DNA of 64,000 nt from Bacteroidales bacterium (GCA_015060975.1 SUXI01000008.1:1-64000), one strand, 5' to 3'; positions 51,501-60,242 are shown, counted from the first letter of the stretch. Notes: generated by a model from the sequence alone, not told the origin. A program made the numbers and translations.

Positions 51501-54500
51501 CGGTCATTGAGCGTCGGTTGTCCCCATTGAGTTCCGATAGTAATCCACCTTCGTTCTCAACAGGACTTCCGTCTGTGTTTACACTGTAATTGAATAGTTT
51601 TTCAATTGACAAGCGTCCGGTTGTAGATTCTTTAACAGGGCTTGTGAATTTACGAACCTCAGATGTGGTTGTTGTGTGATTTTCGCATGAGGCTTTTACT
51701 CTCCAATAATACTGAGTTTCGCTTGCGAGGTTGAAGTTTGAAGAGTTATAGCTTGTTGCAGTTGTAGATGCCGAGAACGCGATATTATCAAATGTCGCAG
51801 TTGTAGATAATTCAAGAATGTAATTGGCACCTTCAATGCCTGACCATGCAAAATCAAAGTCTCCATCGGTTTTAGCGTCATTAATCGGTGAATCAAGAAC
51901 AATATCAATCTCCGGTAAAAAAATACGATAGGCTGCAAGCCCGTTTTTAGGGGCATAAAGGAATACAGTGGCGCTGCCGTCGGCATTGTTAATTGCTACC
52001 GGTTGGTCAAGATAGAAATCATTATATGTAGAACCTAATTTATTTTCGGGAACCGATTTCATAAATTGAAATTGAGCGAAATCGAAGTCATGTTTGTTTG
52101 CAACAATCGAGAAGCTATGACCATTGCCGTTATTGTTATCGTCAACATATATAAATAATGGTGTTGAACCAATCGTGATTGAATAAGTTCCATTTGAACC
52201 AGCAGTTACAGGTTGAATTGCGGCATTATTTGCAAAACTGTTCTCAAGTGTCGCATTTCTGCCACTATTAAACGTGTATAATGTGGGGTGTGTAGAAGCC
52301 CCATCAACTATAAATTGAGACGAAGATATTGGCTGGATAGAAGATGCGTTTTCTAATGATGTAGCCGATTCGGGGTAAAAATTAGTGATGGTAGTAGAAG
52401 CCTCGGTCCATGTGCCATCGCCATTGTTTGTCCAACGAAAAACCTTATCAGTATTAGTGGCAGCCCAAATTTGACCTCCCGAATTTGTCAGGTCGCCAAA
52501 TGCATTGGCATAGTCAATGCGATAACGTGAAGATGTGAGATTTGCTTCAAAAATTTTGGTCGTAGCTCCGGTCGAAACATTAACCGAACACACTGTTAGC
52601 GGTTTCAACTCAGAGGCTGTTGTTATACAACTGATATATAGATTGCCGGCACCATCTGAAAAAATGCAGTTACCGACTTTTTGTGCCCAATGGTTAAGAT
52701 TAGGGATATTTCCTCCCGAATATGTATAAATGTCACCTGTTAGGTTGATAGTCTTAAGATATTCTCCGGTGTCCCCGCTAAATTCTAAAAGAGAGCATTT
52801 GGTGTTATCGCTTGTTCGCTCAAGGATATATACATTTCCATTATAAGTGGCTATTGAACGAGGATTGGCACAATTTGACAATTCTTCAGGGAAGTTGTCG
52901 GTATTGAGCGATTTTATCCATAATTCGTTAATTGAGATACCATCAACTAATTCTCCTTCATTTTTTGGAGTTTTGAATGACGCATAGTTAGAGGTGCTCG
53001 ATTGATATCCATCGTTTGTTGCTTTGATACGCCAAAAATATGTTTTTCCACCTGTAAGTGAAGATGTGGAAAGGTTGTGACTTGTGGCAGTGGTGGTTTC
53101 TGAAATCAGAATATTGTTGAATGATGAATATTCAGCTATCTCTATAGTGTAATTTGCTCCTTCGACGCCCTCCCAACTAAAAAAGATTGTTTCGGAATCA
53201 ATTGTGCTTGTGTTCTCGGGAGTGAGTAGTGTTAAGGTTATAAATGGGCGAGTTTCCATTATGAAACTGCGAGTTTCGCTCCATGCCGAGTTGTAATTCT
53301 CTTTTGAAGCGATAACTCTCCAATAATAAGTGGCTCCGTCGGTGAAGTTGGTTGTGGAAATAGTAATATTTTGAGTTGTAACAACTTCTTCAATTATAGG
53401 GTTGGTAAAGTCTTCGCTTGTGCTGATTTGGAATGTGAAAGATGTGCCATCACTTGTCCAACTAAAAGTGTTGTCGCCAAAAGGTAAATTACTTGCGTTA
53501 TTGGCTGGTGAATTTAATGATAAATTAACGTTGCCAAGAGCAGGAACTCCAATCGTTGCGGCTTCCCATTCATATCCAAAACGGTCAATAATTGTTACTG
53601 CATACCAATATGAATTAGAAGGATAAGAAGTGACATCAAAACTATTAGAGTATGTAACATCAAGAAGATAGTCAGATTTAAAACCACCATCGGAAGTATG
53701 AATAGATGACTTTGCGTCACTTTGCCCTATGTTTAGAGGTATCGCATACACCGCATATCGCATGGGGATGTTTGAAAGGTTGTATCCTAAGATGCTCATT
53801 GTTTTTGCTGTCCATGAAAGTGTAGAACCATTTAATGCGAAATTTGCAACTATTCCGGGATTGACAATGATTGCTTCTTCATTGGAACGCACAATCTTTG
53901 GAGTGACAGCACGGTGTTGGTATAAATTTGTTTTTAAATAACTGCCAAAACCGGTTGAGTTTGGACCATTGACATGTCCGGCAGAATAATAAACTTCACC
54001 GGGATTGTGGTTGACAGATGTTTGGCGGTTATATGTGACTTGGTCGTAGCGCTCTTCATAATCGGCTTGACTATTTGTCCAGTTTGAGGTGCTATTGGCT
54101 ATGTCGTGGCTGACATAACAATGAATGCCGTATGTGGCGGCTAAGTTATTCCACCATTCACAAAGTGGATTGAATGGTGCCGATGCATGAGAAGTTACCC
54201 AATACAACTGAGGCGAAATATAGTCGATATATCCATCAATAATCCATGCGCAAGGATCGGCGAAAATACCATTATATTGATATCCTGTTGATGTGATATT
54301 GGCTGGAGTTATGCCATGTGCTTTAGCCCCTTCGTTAGCGACACCGGCAGGCGCAATCCCAAATTTAACGTATGGTTTCACGCTATGAACCATGTTGAAA
54401 GCTTGTTTTACGGTTTGGTTTACATTGTCGCGACGCCAATTGGCCATTGTCATTGTTCCGCCTGAATTTTTGTAGGCCTGGTAGTGTTCGTAATCTTCTG

Positions 54501-55158
54501 CTTCGTTTGTAGTGGGAATGCCATTGGGGTAAAAATAATCGTCCCAAACCATGCCGTCAATGTCATAATTTTGAACAATTTCTTTACACACACTTTCTAC
54601 TATGTAATTTCTCGCATCTTCAATTGCGGGGTTTAAAACAGAAGTCGATCCGTATGTTATAATCCACCCATTATTGCGAAGATTCAAGTCATTTGTGGTG
54701 CTGTATAGAGTGGAACTTGTACAAAAACGGAACGGATTGACCCATGCGTGACATTCCATACCCAATTCGTGGCACACCTCGATGCAATATTCAAGAGGAT
54801 CCCAGTCTAAGGAAGGAGTTTTGCCACGAGTGCCGGTCAATGCTGATGACCAAGGTTCGTAGCTGGATTTATACATTGCGTCACACATGCCGCGCACTTG
54901 AAAGTTTACGGCGTTAAATCCCGAATCTTTCAGTTTTTGAATTATATTGCGGAGGTATGTTTTTTGAGAAGTGCAATTTGCCGATGATTGATCATAAAAT
55001 GCTTTCCCTGCATCAGTTTTAGGCCAATCGAGGTTCCAAACGGTAGCTAACCATGCCGCGCGCATCTCGCGTTTAGGGTAGGTATCGGCCAAAGCATGTG
55101 AGAATATTGAAAAAATAAGGGCAATTGATAACGTTAGCCTTAGGTATATTTTTTTCAT
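48502..55158 (-). CDS. Giant T9SS-exported GH10-like (DUF187) multidomain protein, 2,218 aa
   Basis: A paralogue of the downstream gene with the same head: KREMRAAWLATVW, FQVRGMCDAMYKSSYEPWS, CHAWVNPFRF, GMVWDDYFY and YISPQLYWVTS. After the GHL10 domain (about 25-410) come Fn3-like and Ig-like repeats with the YYWRV/I-A signature, three propeller-like regions (each with a YNGKVYI/LLEFSGETGEY/TLTGD pattern) and a C-terminal T9SS tail (about 2150-2218, CIYSLSGMLINS, GVYVIQLTVNG). The frame extends 17 codons upstream, but the signal peptide starts at ATG 55158. First gene of a two-gene transcript. Confidence 0.85.
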   Translation of the reverse strand: MKKIYLRLTLSIALIFSIFSHALADTYPKREMRAAWLATVWNLDWPKTDAGKAFYDQSSANCTSQKTYLRNIIQKLKDSGFNAVNFQVRGMCDAMYKSSYEPWSSALTGTRGKTPSLDWDPLEYCIEVCHELGMECHAWVNPFRFCTSSTLYSTTNDLNLRNNGWIITYGSTSVLNPAIEDARNYIVESVCKEIVQNYDIDGMVWDDYFYPNGIPTTNEAEDYEHYQAYKNSGGTMTMANWRRDNVNQTVKQAFNMVHSVKPYVKFGIAPAGVANEGAKAHGITPANITSTGYQYNGIFADPCAWIIDGYIDYISPQLYWVTSHASAPFNPLCEWWNNLAATYGIHCYVSHDIANSTSNWTNSQADYEERYDQVTYNRQTSVNHNPGEVYYSAGHVNGPNSTGFGSYLKTNLYQHRAVTPKIVRSNEEAIIVNPGIVANFALNGSTLSWTAKTMSILGYNLSNIPMRYAVYAIPLNIGQSDAKSSIHTSDGGFKSDYLLDVTYSNSFDVTSYPSNSYWYAVTIIDRFGYEWEAATIGVPALGNVNLSLNSPANNASNLPFGDNTFSWTSDGTSFTFQISTSEDFTNPIIEEVVTTQNITISTTNFTDGATYYWRVIASKENYNSAWSETRSFIMETRPFITLTLLTPENTSTIDSETIFFSWEGVEGANYTIEIAEYSSFNNILISETTTATSHNLSTSSLTGGKTYFWRIKATNDGYQSSTSNYASFKTPKNEGELVDGISINELWIKSLNTDNFPEELSNCANPRSIATYNGNVYILERTSDNTKCSLLEFSGDTGEYLKTINLTGDIYTYSGGNIPNLNHWAQKVGNCIFSDGAGNLYISCITTASELKPLTVCSVNVSTGATTKIFEANLTSSRYRIDYANAFGDLTNSGGQIWAATNTDKVFRWTNNGDGTWTEASTTITNFYPESATSLENASSIQPISSSQFIVDGASTHPTLYTFNSGRNATLENSFANNAAIQPVTAGSNGTYSITIGSTPLFIYVDDNNNGNGHSFSIVANKHDFDFAQFQFMKSVPENKLGSTYNDFYLDQPVAINNADGSATVFLYAPKNGLAAYRIFLPEIDIVLDSPINDAKTDGDFDFAWSGIEGANYILELSTTATFDNIAFSASTTATSYNSSNFNLASETQYYWRVKASCENHTTTTSEVRKFTSPVKESTTGRLSIEKLFNYSVNTDGSPVENEGGLLSELNGDNRRSMTAYNGKVYVTYRESTSKLHLLEFSGETCEYIRTITLTGDCVTGSYGANGLFVDDGNNLCIVAMGTSSSILTTVCTVDISTGKTTKQFSYGAANLRFDYVNARGDITKAGGEIWAASTENTTTTTNNNRIYRWTRKSDGSWTSESTVANRFYPTTGKTGGTPWVLPLSSSQFIVDGGGNYPSLYTFKAGGYATLVDGLNSTLGTELMPKTINAVGMSQITIGEYPLFIYSNETHLGSGHNFNIAYNPSSYDFSKMELYWNIPEGNLGATSHAYGLNSIATIKNEDNSATVYVYAPKNGLAAYRIYLPDMPITLTSPINNIQTEQGFEFSWNGVEGSTYIIELSTSETFDVIAFSATTENTTYQSSNFSFANSTQYYWRVKAANDNYTTTTSAVGQFISPEKPTMTPPQLFKPYNWTTHSSDISFVAKKSYLLVDGVKTYATKSTLEISKTADFSEIYYSGSSNWKEESSEASGNEIWLQYTLPISYFANGSYFWRVRAESVDPNLEEGISEVRQFKIEGQSEAPGNAETGYSLKHENQYEYDLKSSGSNYYTFTNLWIRNSEKSNIDWWNSTTSTNYRGFCTRHDQNGDQEGKDIIWIARHDGSTAGYLEKYDAANGEYLGTLTLTGDYLKSTYPCNDVFVDAGGNLCIMNLKNTSNNLEISTIDFSTIDNEAQTVKVTPHITLSLSNVRIDHARVVGDISSGEAYIFGTDNATNVYRWELSDGALVGSYKSNTITSFYPSKVSGTTIKSLGTATRIYPIDKEYFCVDGAGTAFTLYKFNESGTNATLSNSFVSHADIAPTGNSGNGGTFFNHDGVPFIVYNSSSFSSNNPTADAINYKFNLARVSELTSWGAISKYWTIPNDDIGKVANAGKDFGMLADYLQYDAVTGTAKSSNIQTYSSGYDRTNVYIYVPGNGMAAYSLTRHIYTGAEGINAQNIKIGVNAQEITFGCEVDKACIYSLSGMLINSIDDASSIEKPDAKGVYVIQLTVNGKTTTHKIII

Positions 55159-55237
55159 CGTATGATTTACAAAATAAGCGTTGTTAGTTATGTCAATAAA
55201 TGTATTCATGGCTTATTACCAGGCGGTATAAACCACG
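55159..55237 (-). other. Leader of the giant GH10-like gene pair
   Basis: About 75 nt between the promoter and the chosen start. No hairpin or leader peptide is evident. The upstream in-frame ATG at 55209 falls here. Confidence 0.4.
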
Positions 55238-55268
55238 CAAAAATAGTTAAAAACATTGAAAACGCAAA
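55238..55268 (-). promoter_or_regulatory. Promoter of the giant GH10-like gene pair
   Basis: TTTG (55268-55265), a 19-nt spacer and TATTTTTG (55245-55238) match the consensus exactly. Confidence 0.8.
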
Positions 55269-55365
55269 ATATCATATCGAATGTTATTGAATATTAACAC
55301 GCATGTGGGCGCGTAATATATACAAAAGGCTTGTTTGGATATTGGTTGTGACGTTTTTTAACATA

Positions 55366-56634
55366 TTACCATGTCTGGTAATATAAAGGAACGCAATTTG
55401 AGAGATATTTGCGAGCGTTTTCCCATGGAATATATATGTCGTTATTCCCGGGAAGAAGGGTTGTGGGGATTTCATTGTGGTCAATGCGTAGGTAGAATTT
55501 CCCTTTTTTTGATTTGAATAGTATCATTTGCAAGTTTGCCGACATGGGAACTACCTCAAAATCTTTCCAATGTAATGCTACTGTATCAAAATAGTTGGTT
55601 TTGTAATAACAACCGTTAAGACGCATGAGTGATAATAGCGGCATTAATGTTTCGGCGTGACCAAATCTTAGTTTTGCCGAGATGAGAGTGGCTCCTTTTT
55701 TCTCAACAACGCTGTCGATTGATTCAATAATGTCGCATAAAAGAGGCGATGCGATGTCGGCAGGTATAGATGATAGGGTTGTTGATGTGCGTTGTAGGTA
55801 TTGCCGTAAATTGAAACAAGACCATAGTGCGTTATATTCTTCGGTGGTGAAATATTTTGAAGCGTCACAAGGTACTTGCATTGCGCTCATTCCCGCAATT
55901 ACATAGTATTCCACTATTGCCAAGTCTTTGGGATTGATGTCGCCATAGTTAAAATTATTTCCGAGTACACGAGATAATGCCGAGGTTGGAACAAAAGCAT
56001 TGACATGTTGTTGATAAGGCTCTTTCCATAATGATTCGCTCGCAAAATCGGAATATGACTGGTCTATATCAAACGGACGCATTAGATATGATTGTTTGCG
56101 CCCCGATTTTGTAGCCAATTCTATGGAGTTGTTCATGCGTGTGAGCTGATGTGTGAAAGAGTTCATGCTCATTACGCATCGTGGTGAGTAGGATGATATC
56201 GCTATAACCTGTTTTTCTTTAAACAAATTGGGATAACTGTTATACATGCGAGCCGCGATGCTTCGTTGCTCATCAACTCCGAGTGAATCCAATGCACCCC
56301 ATTGACCATCGGCCTTTTCTATTACATATTGAGTCAAATTAAGCAATTCATTGCCGAGGTTGGTTAATGTTCCTTGTTCCTTTGCCAAGTTTAAAGCGCT
56401 GAGAAGTTGGTTGCAGTGTGTGGAAGATGCCGGGAATCTGCTACCATGTCGTCCCACATAATTTATAAATACAGGAGTTAAAGAGTCGGGGTATTCATAA
56501 TTTTTGTCGGGTGCAGTATATGGTTTGAGACTGCCTTGGCAATCTGCAGCGGAGTAACGTGTCGCAGTGGGGTCGGCGGCAAAAATTGAAAATGAGAATA
56601 TTAACGTTAAAGAGATACAAAAAATGCGATACAT
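55366..56634 (-). CDS. MINPP-type histidine phosphatase (probable phytase)
   Basis: A 422-aa protein with a signal peptide (about 1-20, ending IFAAD). The branch-2 histidine phosphatase motif is RHGSRFP at 62-68 (nucleophile H63). The distal motif is HAE at 326-328 rather than the HD of AppA-type phytases, which places it with multiple inositol polyphosphate phosphatases such as the B. theta enzyme BtMinpp. It should remove phosphates from phytate in the periplasm or on the surface; substrate is inferred from the family. It is divergent from the TPR gene, with overlapping promoters. Confidence 0.87.
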   Translation of the reverse strand: MYRIFCISLTLIFSFSIFAADPTATRYSAADCQGSLKPYTAPDKNYEYPDSLTPVFINYVGRHGSRFPASSTHCNQLLSALNLAKEQGTLTNLGNELLNLTQYVIEKADGQWGALDSLGVDEQRSIAARMYNSYPNLFKEKQVIAISSYSPRCVMSMNSFTHQLTRMNNSIELATKSGRKQSYLMRPFDIDQSYSDFASESLWKEPYQQHVNAFVPTSALSRVLGNNFNYGDINPKDLAIVEYYVIAGMSAMQVPCDASKYFTTEEYNALWSCFNLRQYLQRTSTTLSSIPADIASPLLCDIIESIDSVVEKKGATLISAKLRFGHAETLMPLLSLMRLNGCYYKTNYFDTVALHWKDFEVVPMSANLQMILFKSKKGKFYLRIDHNEIPTTLLPGNNDIYIPWENARKYLSNCVPLYYQTW

Positions 56635-56648
56635 AATGTTATTTGTTA

Positions 56649-56656
56649 TATATTTG
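56649..56656 (+). promoter_or_regulatory. -7 element of the TPR gene
   Basis: TATATTTG at 56649-56656, 20 bp before the ATG; no -33 TTTG is seen. It lies 5 bp from the divergent phytase -7 element. Confidence 0.55.
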
Positions 56657-56660
56657 ACTT

Positions 56661-56691
56661 CAAAAATAATAAAAGATGAGCGTTTTGCAAA
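56661..56691 (-). promoter_or_regulatory. Promoter of the MINPP-type phosphatase gene
   Basis: TTTG (56691-56688), a 19-nt spacer and TATTTTTG (56668-56661) match the consensus exactly. The -33 element lies inside the first codons of the divergent TPR gene. Confidence 0.78.
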
Positions 56692-56945
56692 AAATTAAAG
56701 AATTAATTAACGAAAATAAATTAGAGGAAGCACTTGAATCGCTCGATTGTGAATTGATGAAAGGTGAAAATGATTTATTGTATTTTGAACGAGGAAAGCT
56801 TCACTGGCGCATGGGAAATAAACGATTGGCTATTTCTGACTATGAGAGAGCCGTGGCTCTGAATGCTCAAAGCCCGGCAAAAATAGCGCTTGAAAATGCT
56901 CGGTATATAATGAATTTCTATGACACTAATTTATATAATCCGTAA
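56676..56945 (+). CDS. Small TPR-repeat protein
   Basis: An 89-aa cytoplasmic protein with two TPR-like helix pairs (INENKLEEALESLDCELMKG and YFERGKLHWRMGNKRLAISDYERAVALN). TPR domains mediate protein contacts; no partner can be inferred. Its last 15 bp overlap the 3' end of the convergent thiol peroxidase gene. Confidence 0.75.
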   Translation: MSVLQKIKELINENKLEEALESLDCELMKGENDLLYFERGKLHWRMGNKRLAISDYERAVALNAQSPAKIALENARYIMNFYDTNLYNP

Positions 56946-57437
56946 ACTGTGGTAGCATGCTTCGTAATTGGGCTCGGTTGTGATTTCATTGACTAATTCT
57001 GAGTATCTAACGATAAGAGTTTCATCTATCACAATGACACCTCGGGCAAATAGTCCTGAAAGGGGGCCGTCAATTAATTCTACTCCATATTTTCGTCCAA
57101 ATACCTGAGAACGAAAAGCCGAAGCCACGATAACATTGTCAATGCCTTCGGCTGCGCAAAATCGTGATGCCGCAAATGGCAAATCCATTGATATGCACAA
57201 TACTATAGTATTGTCGAGTAGCGATGCCATTTCATTGAATTTACGAACAGCCATAGCGCATACATCGGTATCTATGCTCGGAAAGATATTTAAAACTATG
57301 CGTTTCCCTTTATAATCACATAATTCAATTTCCTTGAAAGATGATGATACGAGAGAAAAATATCGGGCTTTGTCGCCAATTTTTGGAAATGAGCCTAAGG
57401 TGTGGCATTCTTTTCCTTTAAAATAAACCGTTTCCAT
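56931..57437 (-). CDS. tpx: Thiol peroxidase, atypical 2-Cys peroxiredoxin
   Basis: A 168-aa Tpx with peroxidatic C60 in PSIDTDVCAMAVRKFNE and resolving C94 in SRFCAAEG, the spacing of the Tpx family. It reduces hydrogen peroxide and organic hydroperoxides using thioredoxin. The frame is open to 57509, but METVYFKGKECHTLG at ATG 57437 is the family start. It is monocistronic and convergent with the TPR gene. Confidence 0.94.
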   Translation of the reverse strand: METVYFKGKECHTLGSFPKIGDKARYFSLVSSSFKEIELCDYKGKRIVLNIFPSIDTDVCAMAVRKFNEMASLLDNTIVLCISMDLPFAASRFCAAEGIDNVIVASAFRSQVFGRKYGVELIDGPLSGLFARGVIVIDETLIVRYSELVNEITTEPNYEACYHSLRII

Positions 57438-57579
57438 GAATATATTTGTTAGCGATAATTTTATTATACAAATCTCCTTATTTGAAGTGTTTAGCCGTTT
57501 TATTAACACCCATAATCATATCTTTGTTTAGATTTATGTTCAAAAAAATTACGTTTAATTGCATTTTTTTGATTAAAAA

Positions 57580-57612
57580 TTTGGAAGATTAAAAGAAAGT
57601 GTTTTATCTTTG
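57580..57612 (+). promoter_or_regulatory. Promoter of the TraB - ABC - GntR operon
   Basis: TTTG at 57580-57583, a 21-nt spacer and TATCTTTG at 57605-57612 fit the consensus. Confidence 0.78.
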
Positions 57613-57614
57613 CA

Positions 57615-57636
57615 GTGTTGTAGATGTGTACAACAC
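57615..57636 (+). promoter_or_regulatory. Perfect palindrome at the predicted TraB-operon transcription start
   Basis: GTGTTGTA (57615-57622) and TACAACAC (57629-57636) are perfect 8-bp inverted arms with a 6-nt centre, 2 nt after the -7 element. The operon encodes a GntR-type regulator, so this is a reasonable operator candidate. Confidence 0.6.
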
Positions 57637-57697
57637 TAAATAACCAATATGTACTCATAATCAAAATTCAAGTTTTATTAATTAAATTCAATTAGTT

Positions 57698-58576
57698 ATG
57701 AAAGAGTTAATTTTATCATTAGTCGTGCTTTTTGCTGCAATAGGTAGTAATGCACAAGTGTTTTACAAAGTGAGTGGCAGTAACATTAAAGGTGATTCAT
57801 ACGTTATGGGGACACATCACCTTGCGCCTGTTTCAATTCTCGATTCAATCGAAGGGTTTGAGAATGCTTTAAAGAGTGTAGATGCAGTATATGGCGAAAT
57901 TGAACAAAGCGAGATGACGTCACCTGCCACTCAACAAAAAATGATGATGGTGGCGATGGCACCTGCCGATAGCACCATCTCAAAAATCTTCACAAAAGAG
58001 CAATTCGATTCTATTGACAATGTAATAAAGAGATATTCAGGTGGGCAGGCTGCGTTAAACATGTTAGAGCCAATGAAACCGGCATTAGTAAGCCAGCAAA
58101 TAGCATTACTAATGAATATGCAAGCAATCCCCGGATTTAATCCTATGCAACAACTCGACATCCAAGTGCAAACGTTGGGTGCGCAAGCCGGAAAAGAGAT
58201 TAATGGTTTTGAAAGTATAGAATTTCAGTTAAACATACTGTTTGGTTATCCTGTCGCCGAACAAGCCGAAGATCTACTTGAAACAATTCGCAACGAAGAA
58301 GAGATGGCTGAATTTAGTGTAGAGCTTTATCAAGCCTACATGAACCAAGACATTGAAAAATTGCATAAATTAATGTTGAATCCCGACTTGGGTATGGAGC
58401 CTGAAGATGAGAAGAGAATGCTCACCGATCGCAATGAGAATTGGGCAAAACAACTTCAATCTATTTTACCGGAGAAGTCGGTGTTGGTTTGTGTTGGTGC
58501 CGGACACCTCCCCGGAGAAAAAGGCTTGCTCAACCTGCTTCGTCAAGCCGGATACACTGTTACACCTGTAAAATAA
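57698..58576 (+). CDS. TraB/GumN-family exported protein
   Basis: A 292-aa protein with a signal peptide (MKELILSLVVLFAAIGSNAQ). TraB/GumN features are SYVMGTHHLAP (about 33-43), an acidic AVYGEIEQSEM segment, NGFESIEFQLNILF and the C-terminal VCVGAGHLPGEKGLLNLL. Family members are predicted metal-dependent hydrolases or proteases related to the Tiki/erythromycin esterase fold; activity is largely untested. It is the first gene of a run with an ABC transporter and regulator; gaps are 26, 20 and 11 bp. Confidence 0.88.
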   Translation: MKELILSLVVLFAAIGSNAQVFYKVSGSNIKGDSYVMGTHHLAPVSILDSIEGFENALKSVDAVYGEIEQSEMTSPATQQKMMMVAMAPADSTISKIFTKEQFDSIDNVIKRYSGGQAALNMLEPMKPALVSQQIALLMNMQAIPGFNPMQQLDIQVQTLGAQAGKEINGFESIEFQLNILFGYPVAEQAEDLLETIRNEEEMAEFSVELYQAYMNQDIEKLHKLMLNPDLGMEPEDEKRMLTDRNENWAKQLQSILPEKSVLVCVGAGHLPGEKGLLNLLRQAGYTVTPVK

Positions 58577-58602
58577 TCGCAACTCAACTAAAAAACATCA
58601 TT

Positions 58603-59430
58603 ATGATTAACATCGAAAATTTATCCTATAATTATCACAAAGGCTACAAAGCCCTTGATAATATCAATACTCAATTAGATTCTGGGGTGCATTTGCTTCT
58701 TGGAGAAAACGGTGCCGGAAAAACTACGTTGCTCCATGTGATTGCCGGGCTGTTGTTTGCCAAAGAAGGCTCATGTGAGATTGATGGCAACGATATCTCA
58801 AAACGCTGTCCAAGCGATATGAGCAAAGTGTTTTTCATGCCCGAAGATATTACATTTCCGGCAAAAAACATTAATGATTTCGCAAAAATACATTCCCCAT
58901 TTTACCCTACATTTAGCGCCGAACTGTTTTGTCAAAATCTTGAAATATTTCATTTGACCGGTGATGAACCGTTTAATGCATTGTCGTTAGGCAATCGCAA
59001 AAAAGCCAATCTTGCATATGTGATGGCCTTAGGTACAGATGTATTGCTTCTTGATGAGCCAACAAATGGATTGGATATAAATGCTAAGAAAGATTTGTTG
59101 AAAATAATGGTGGGAAGTCTTAAGGAGCACCAAACTGTGATCGTATCAACTCATACTGTGTGGGACTTGAAAAACTTGTTTGAGAGTGTGATGATGTTGC
59201 GTAGAGGGAACTTGCTCCTTTCCATGAGTACCGAGGAAATTGGTCGTAAGTTGTCTTTTATGGCTTCGACATCTCCAAATCCTAATGCCTTATATATGGA
59301 ACAAGATATGAATGGTTTTCGCTCTATTGAGAAGAATATTGATGGTAACGAAACAGAAATTAATTTCGCTCTTATTTATAGCGCATTAATGAGCGATGCG
59401 GCTCAAAATGTGTTAGACGCATTAAAATAA
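58603..59430 (+). CDS. ABC transporter ATP-binding protein
   Basis: A 275-aa ATPase: Walker A GENGAGKTT (34-42), a degenerate signature LSLGNRKKANLA in place of LSGGQ, Walker B VLLLDEPTNGLD and the switch His in STHTVWDL. The relaxed signature is common in YtrB/ABC-2-type exporters controlled by YtrA-like GntR proteins. The open frame extends upstream into the TraB gene, but the ABC fold begins at ATG 58603, so that start is used. Confidence 0.92.
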   Translation: MINIENLSYNYHKGYKALDNINTQLDSGVHLLLGENGAGKTTLLHVIAGLLFAKEGSCEIDGNDISKRCPSDMSKVFFMPEDITFPAKNINDFAKIHSPFYPTFSAELFCQNLEIFHLTGDEPFNALSLGNRKKANLAYVMALGTDVLLLDEPTNGLDINAKKDLLKIMVGSLKEHQTVIVSTHTVWDLKNLFESVMMLRRGNLLLSMSTEEIGRKLSFMASTSPNPNALYMEQDMNGFRSIEKNIDGNETEINFALIYSALMSDAAQNVLDALK

Positions 59431-59450
59431 CCATATATTTAAATAAAATT

Positions 59451-60242
59451 ATGACTGAATTAACAAGCACAATATATAATCCTATTCAAAAAGAGGGATT
59501 CTCGTGGAATAGAGTGAAAATGCTTTATTCATTCTACTTTCCCGTTATTAAAAACCAAATGATCGCTTATGCGATTGGGGCATTTATAATTGCATTTGCT
59601 TCAACTTTGCTAATAGCGTTAGACCCGTTATTTGTCATTCTCGACATGTTGTTCTTTACGGCTCTTATATATGCGCTATATTGGAATCCGATAATATTTT
59701 CTCGACGAAATTATCATTTGATAGAGACAATCTTGCCGGTATCGGGAAATGAAAAAGTTACGTTCTATTTTTCTTATTCATTTGTAGTGATTCCTCTAAT
59801 TGTAATTGGAACCATTATTTTGGGAGCCGGAATCACTTATTTAATCCCTGCATCAAGAGAACTCATAGATAAAATTATAAATTTTGAGATTCCGTCAGAA
59901 GTGTCAGACGAACTTAAAGCGCGGTCATTTGGTGTAACTTATATTATATCAGCTATTGTTTCATGGTATCAAATGGTTATCACATCATTATTTGCCGTAA
60001 CTTATTTCAAGAAGAATAAGGCTTTAATGGCAATTGTCTTAACTATTGCCATATCAATGGTGAGTGGTATAATTGGAGCCATTGCAGGGTTTATCACAGG
60101 CTTTAATTCGGCAATAAACGACATTGACGCTCCCGATAAATTCTTGAGCAATACAATGTTCATCTCTATTATTGTATATCTGATTTTTGATGTGGTAATG
60201 ACCTATTATACGATACACACCATTAAACATCGTCAATTATAA
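59451..60242 (+). CDS. ABC transporter permease
   Basis: A 263-aa membrane protein with six predicted helices (pairs at about 40-95, 110-145 and 165-255). It has the look of an ABC-2-type permease partnered with the preceding ATPase and following GntR regulator. The substrate is unknown; related YtrBCDEF systems respond to cell-wall stress, but this gene is too diverged to assign that role. Confidence 0.8.
   Translation: MTELTSTIYNPIQKEGFSWNRVKMLYSFYFPVIKNQMIAYAIGAFIIAFASTLLIALDPLFVILDMLFFTALIYALYWNPIIFSRRNYHLIETILPVSGNEKVTFYFSYSFVVIPLIVIGTIILGAGITYLIPASRELIDKIINFEIPSEVSDELKARSFGVTYIISAIVSWYQMVITSLFAVTYFKKNKALMAIVLTIAISMVSGIIGAIAGFITGFNSAINDIDAPDKFLSNTMFISIIVYLIFDVVMTYYTIHTIKHRQL

Noticed and set aside
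44900-54500. Repeated short DNA motifs that might be taken for CRISPR or tandem repeats
   Set aside because: They code in frame for Ig/Fn3-like and propeller repeats; spacing and sequence vary as in protein modules.
58441-58602. Upstream extension of the ABC ATPase inside the TraB gene
   Set aside because: It is a frame-shifted reading of TraB codons; the ABC fold starts at ATG 58603.
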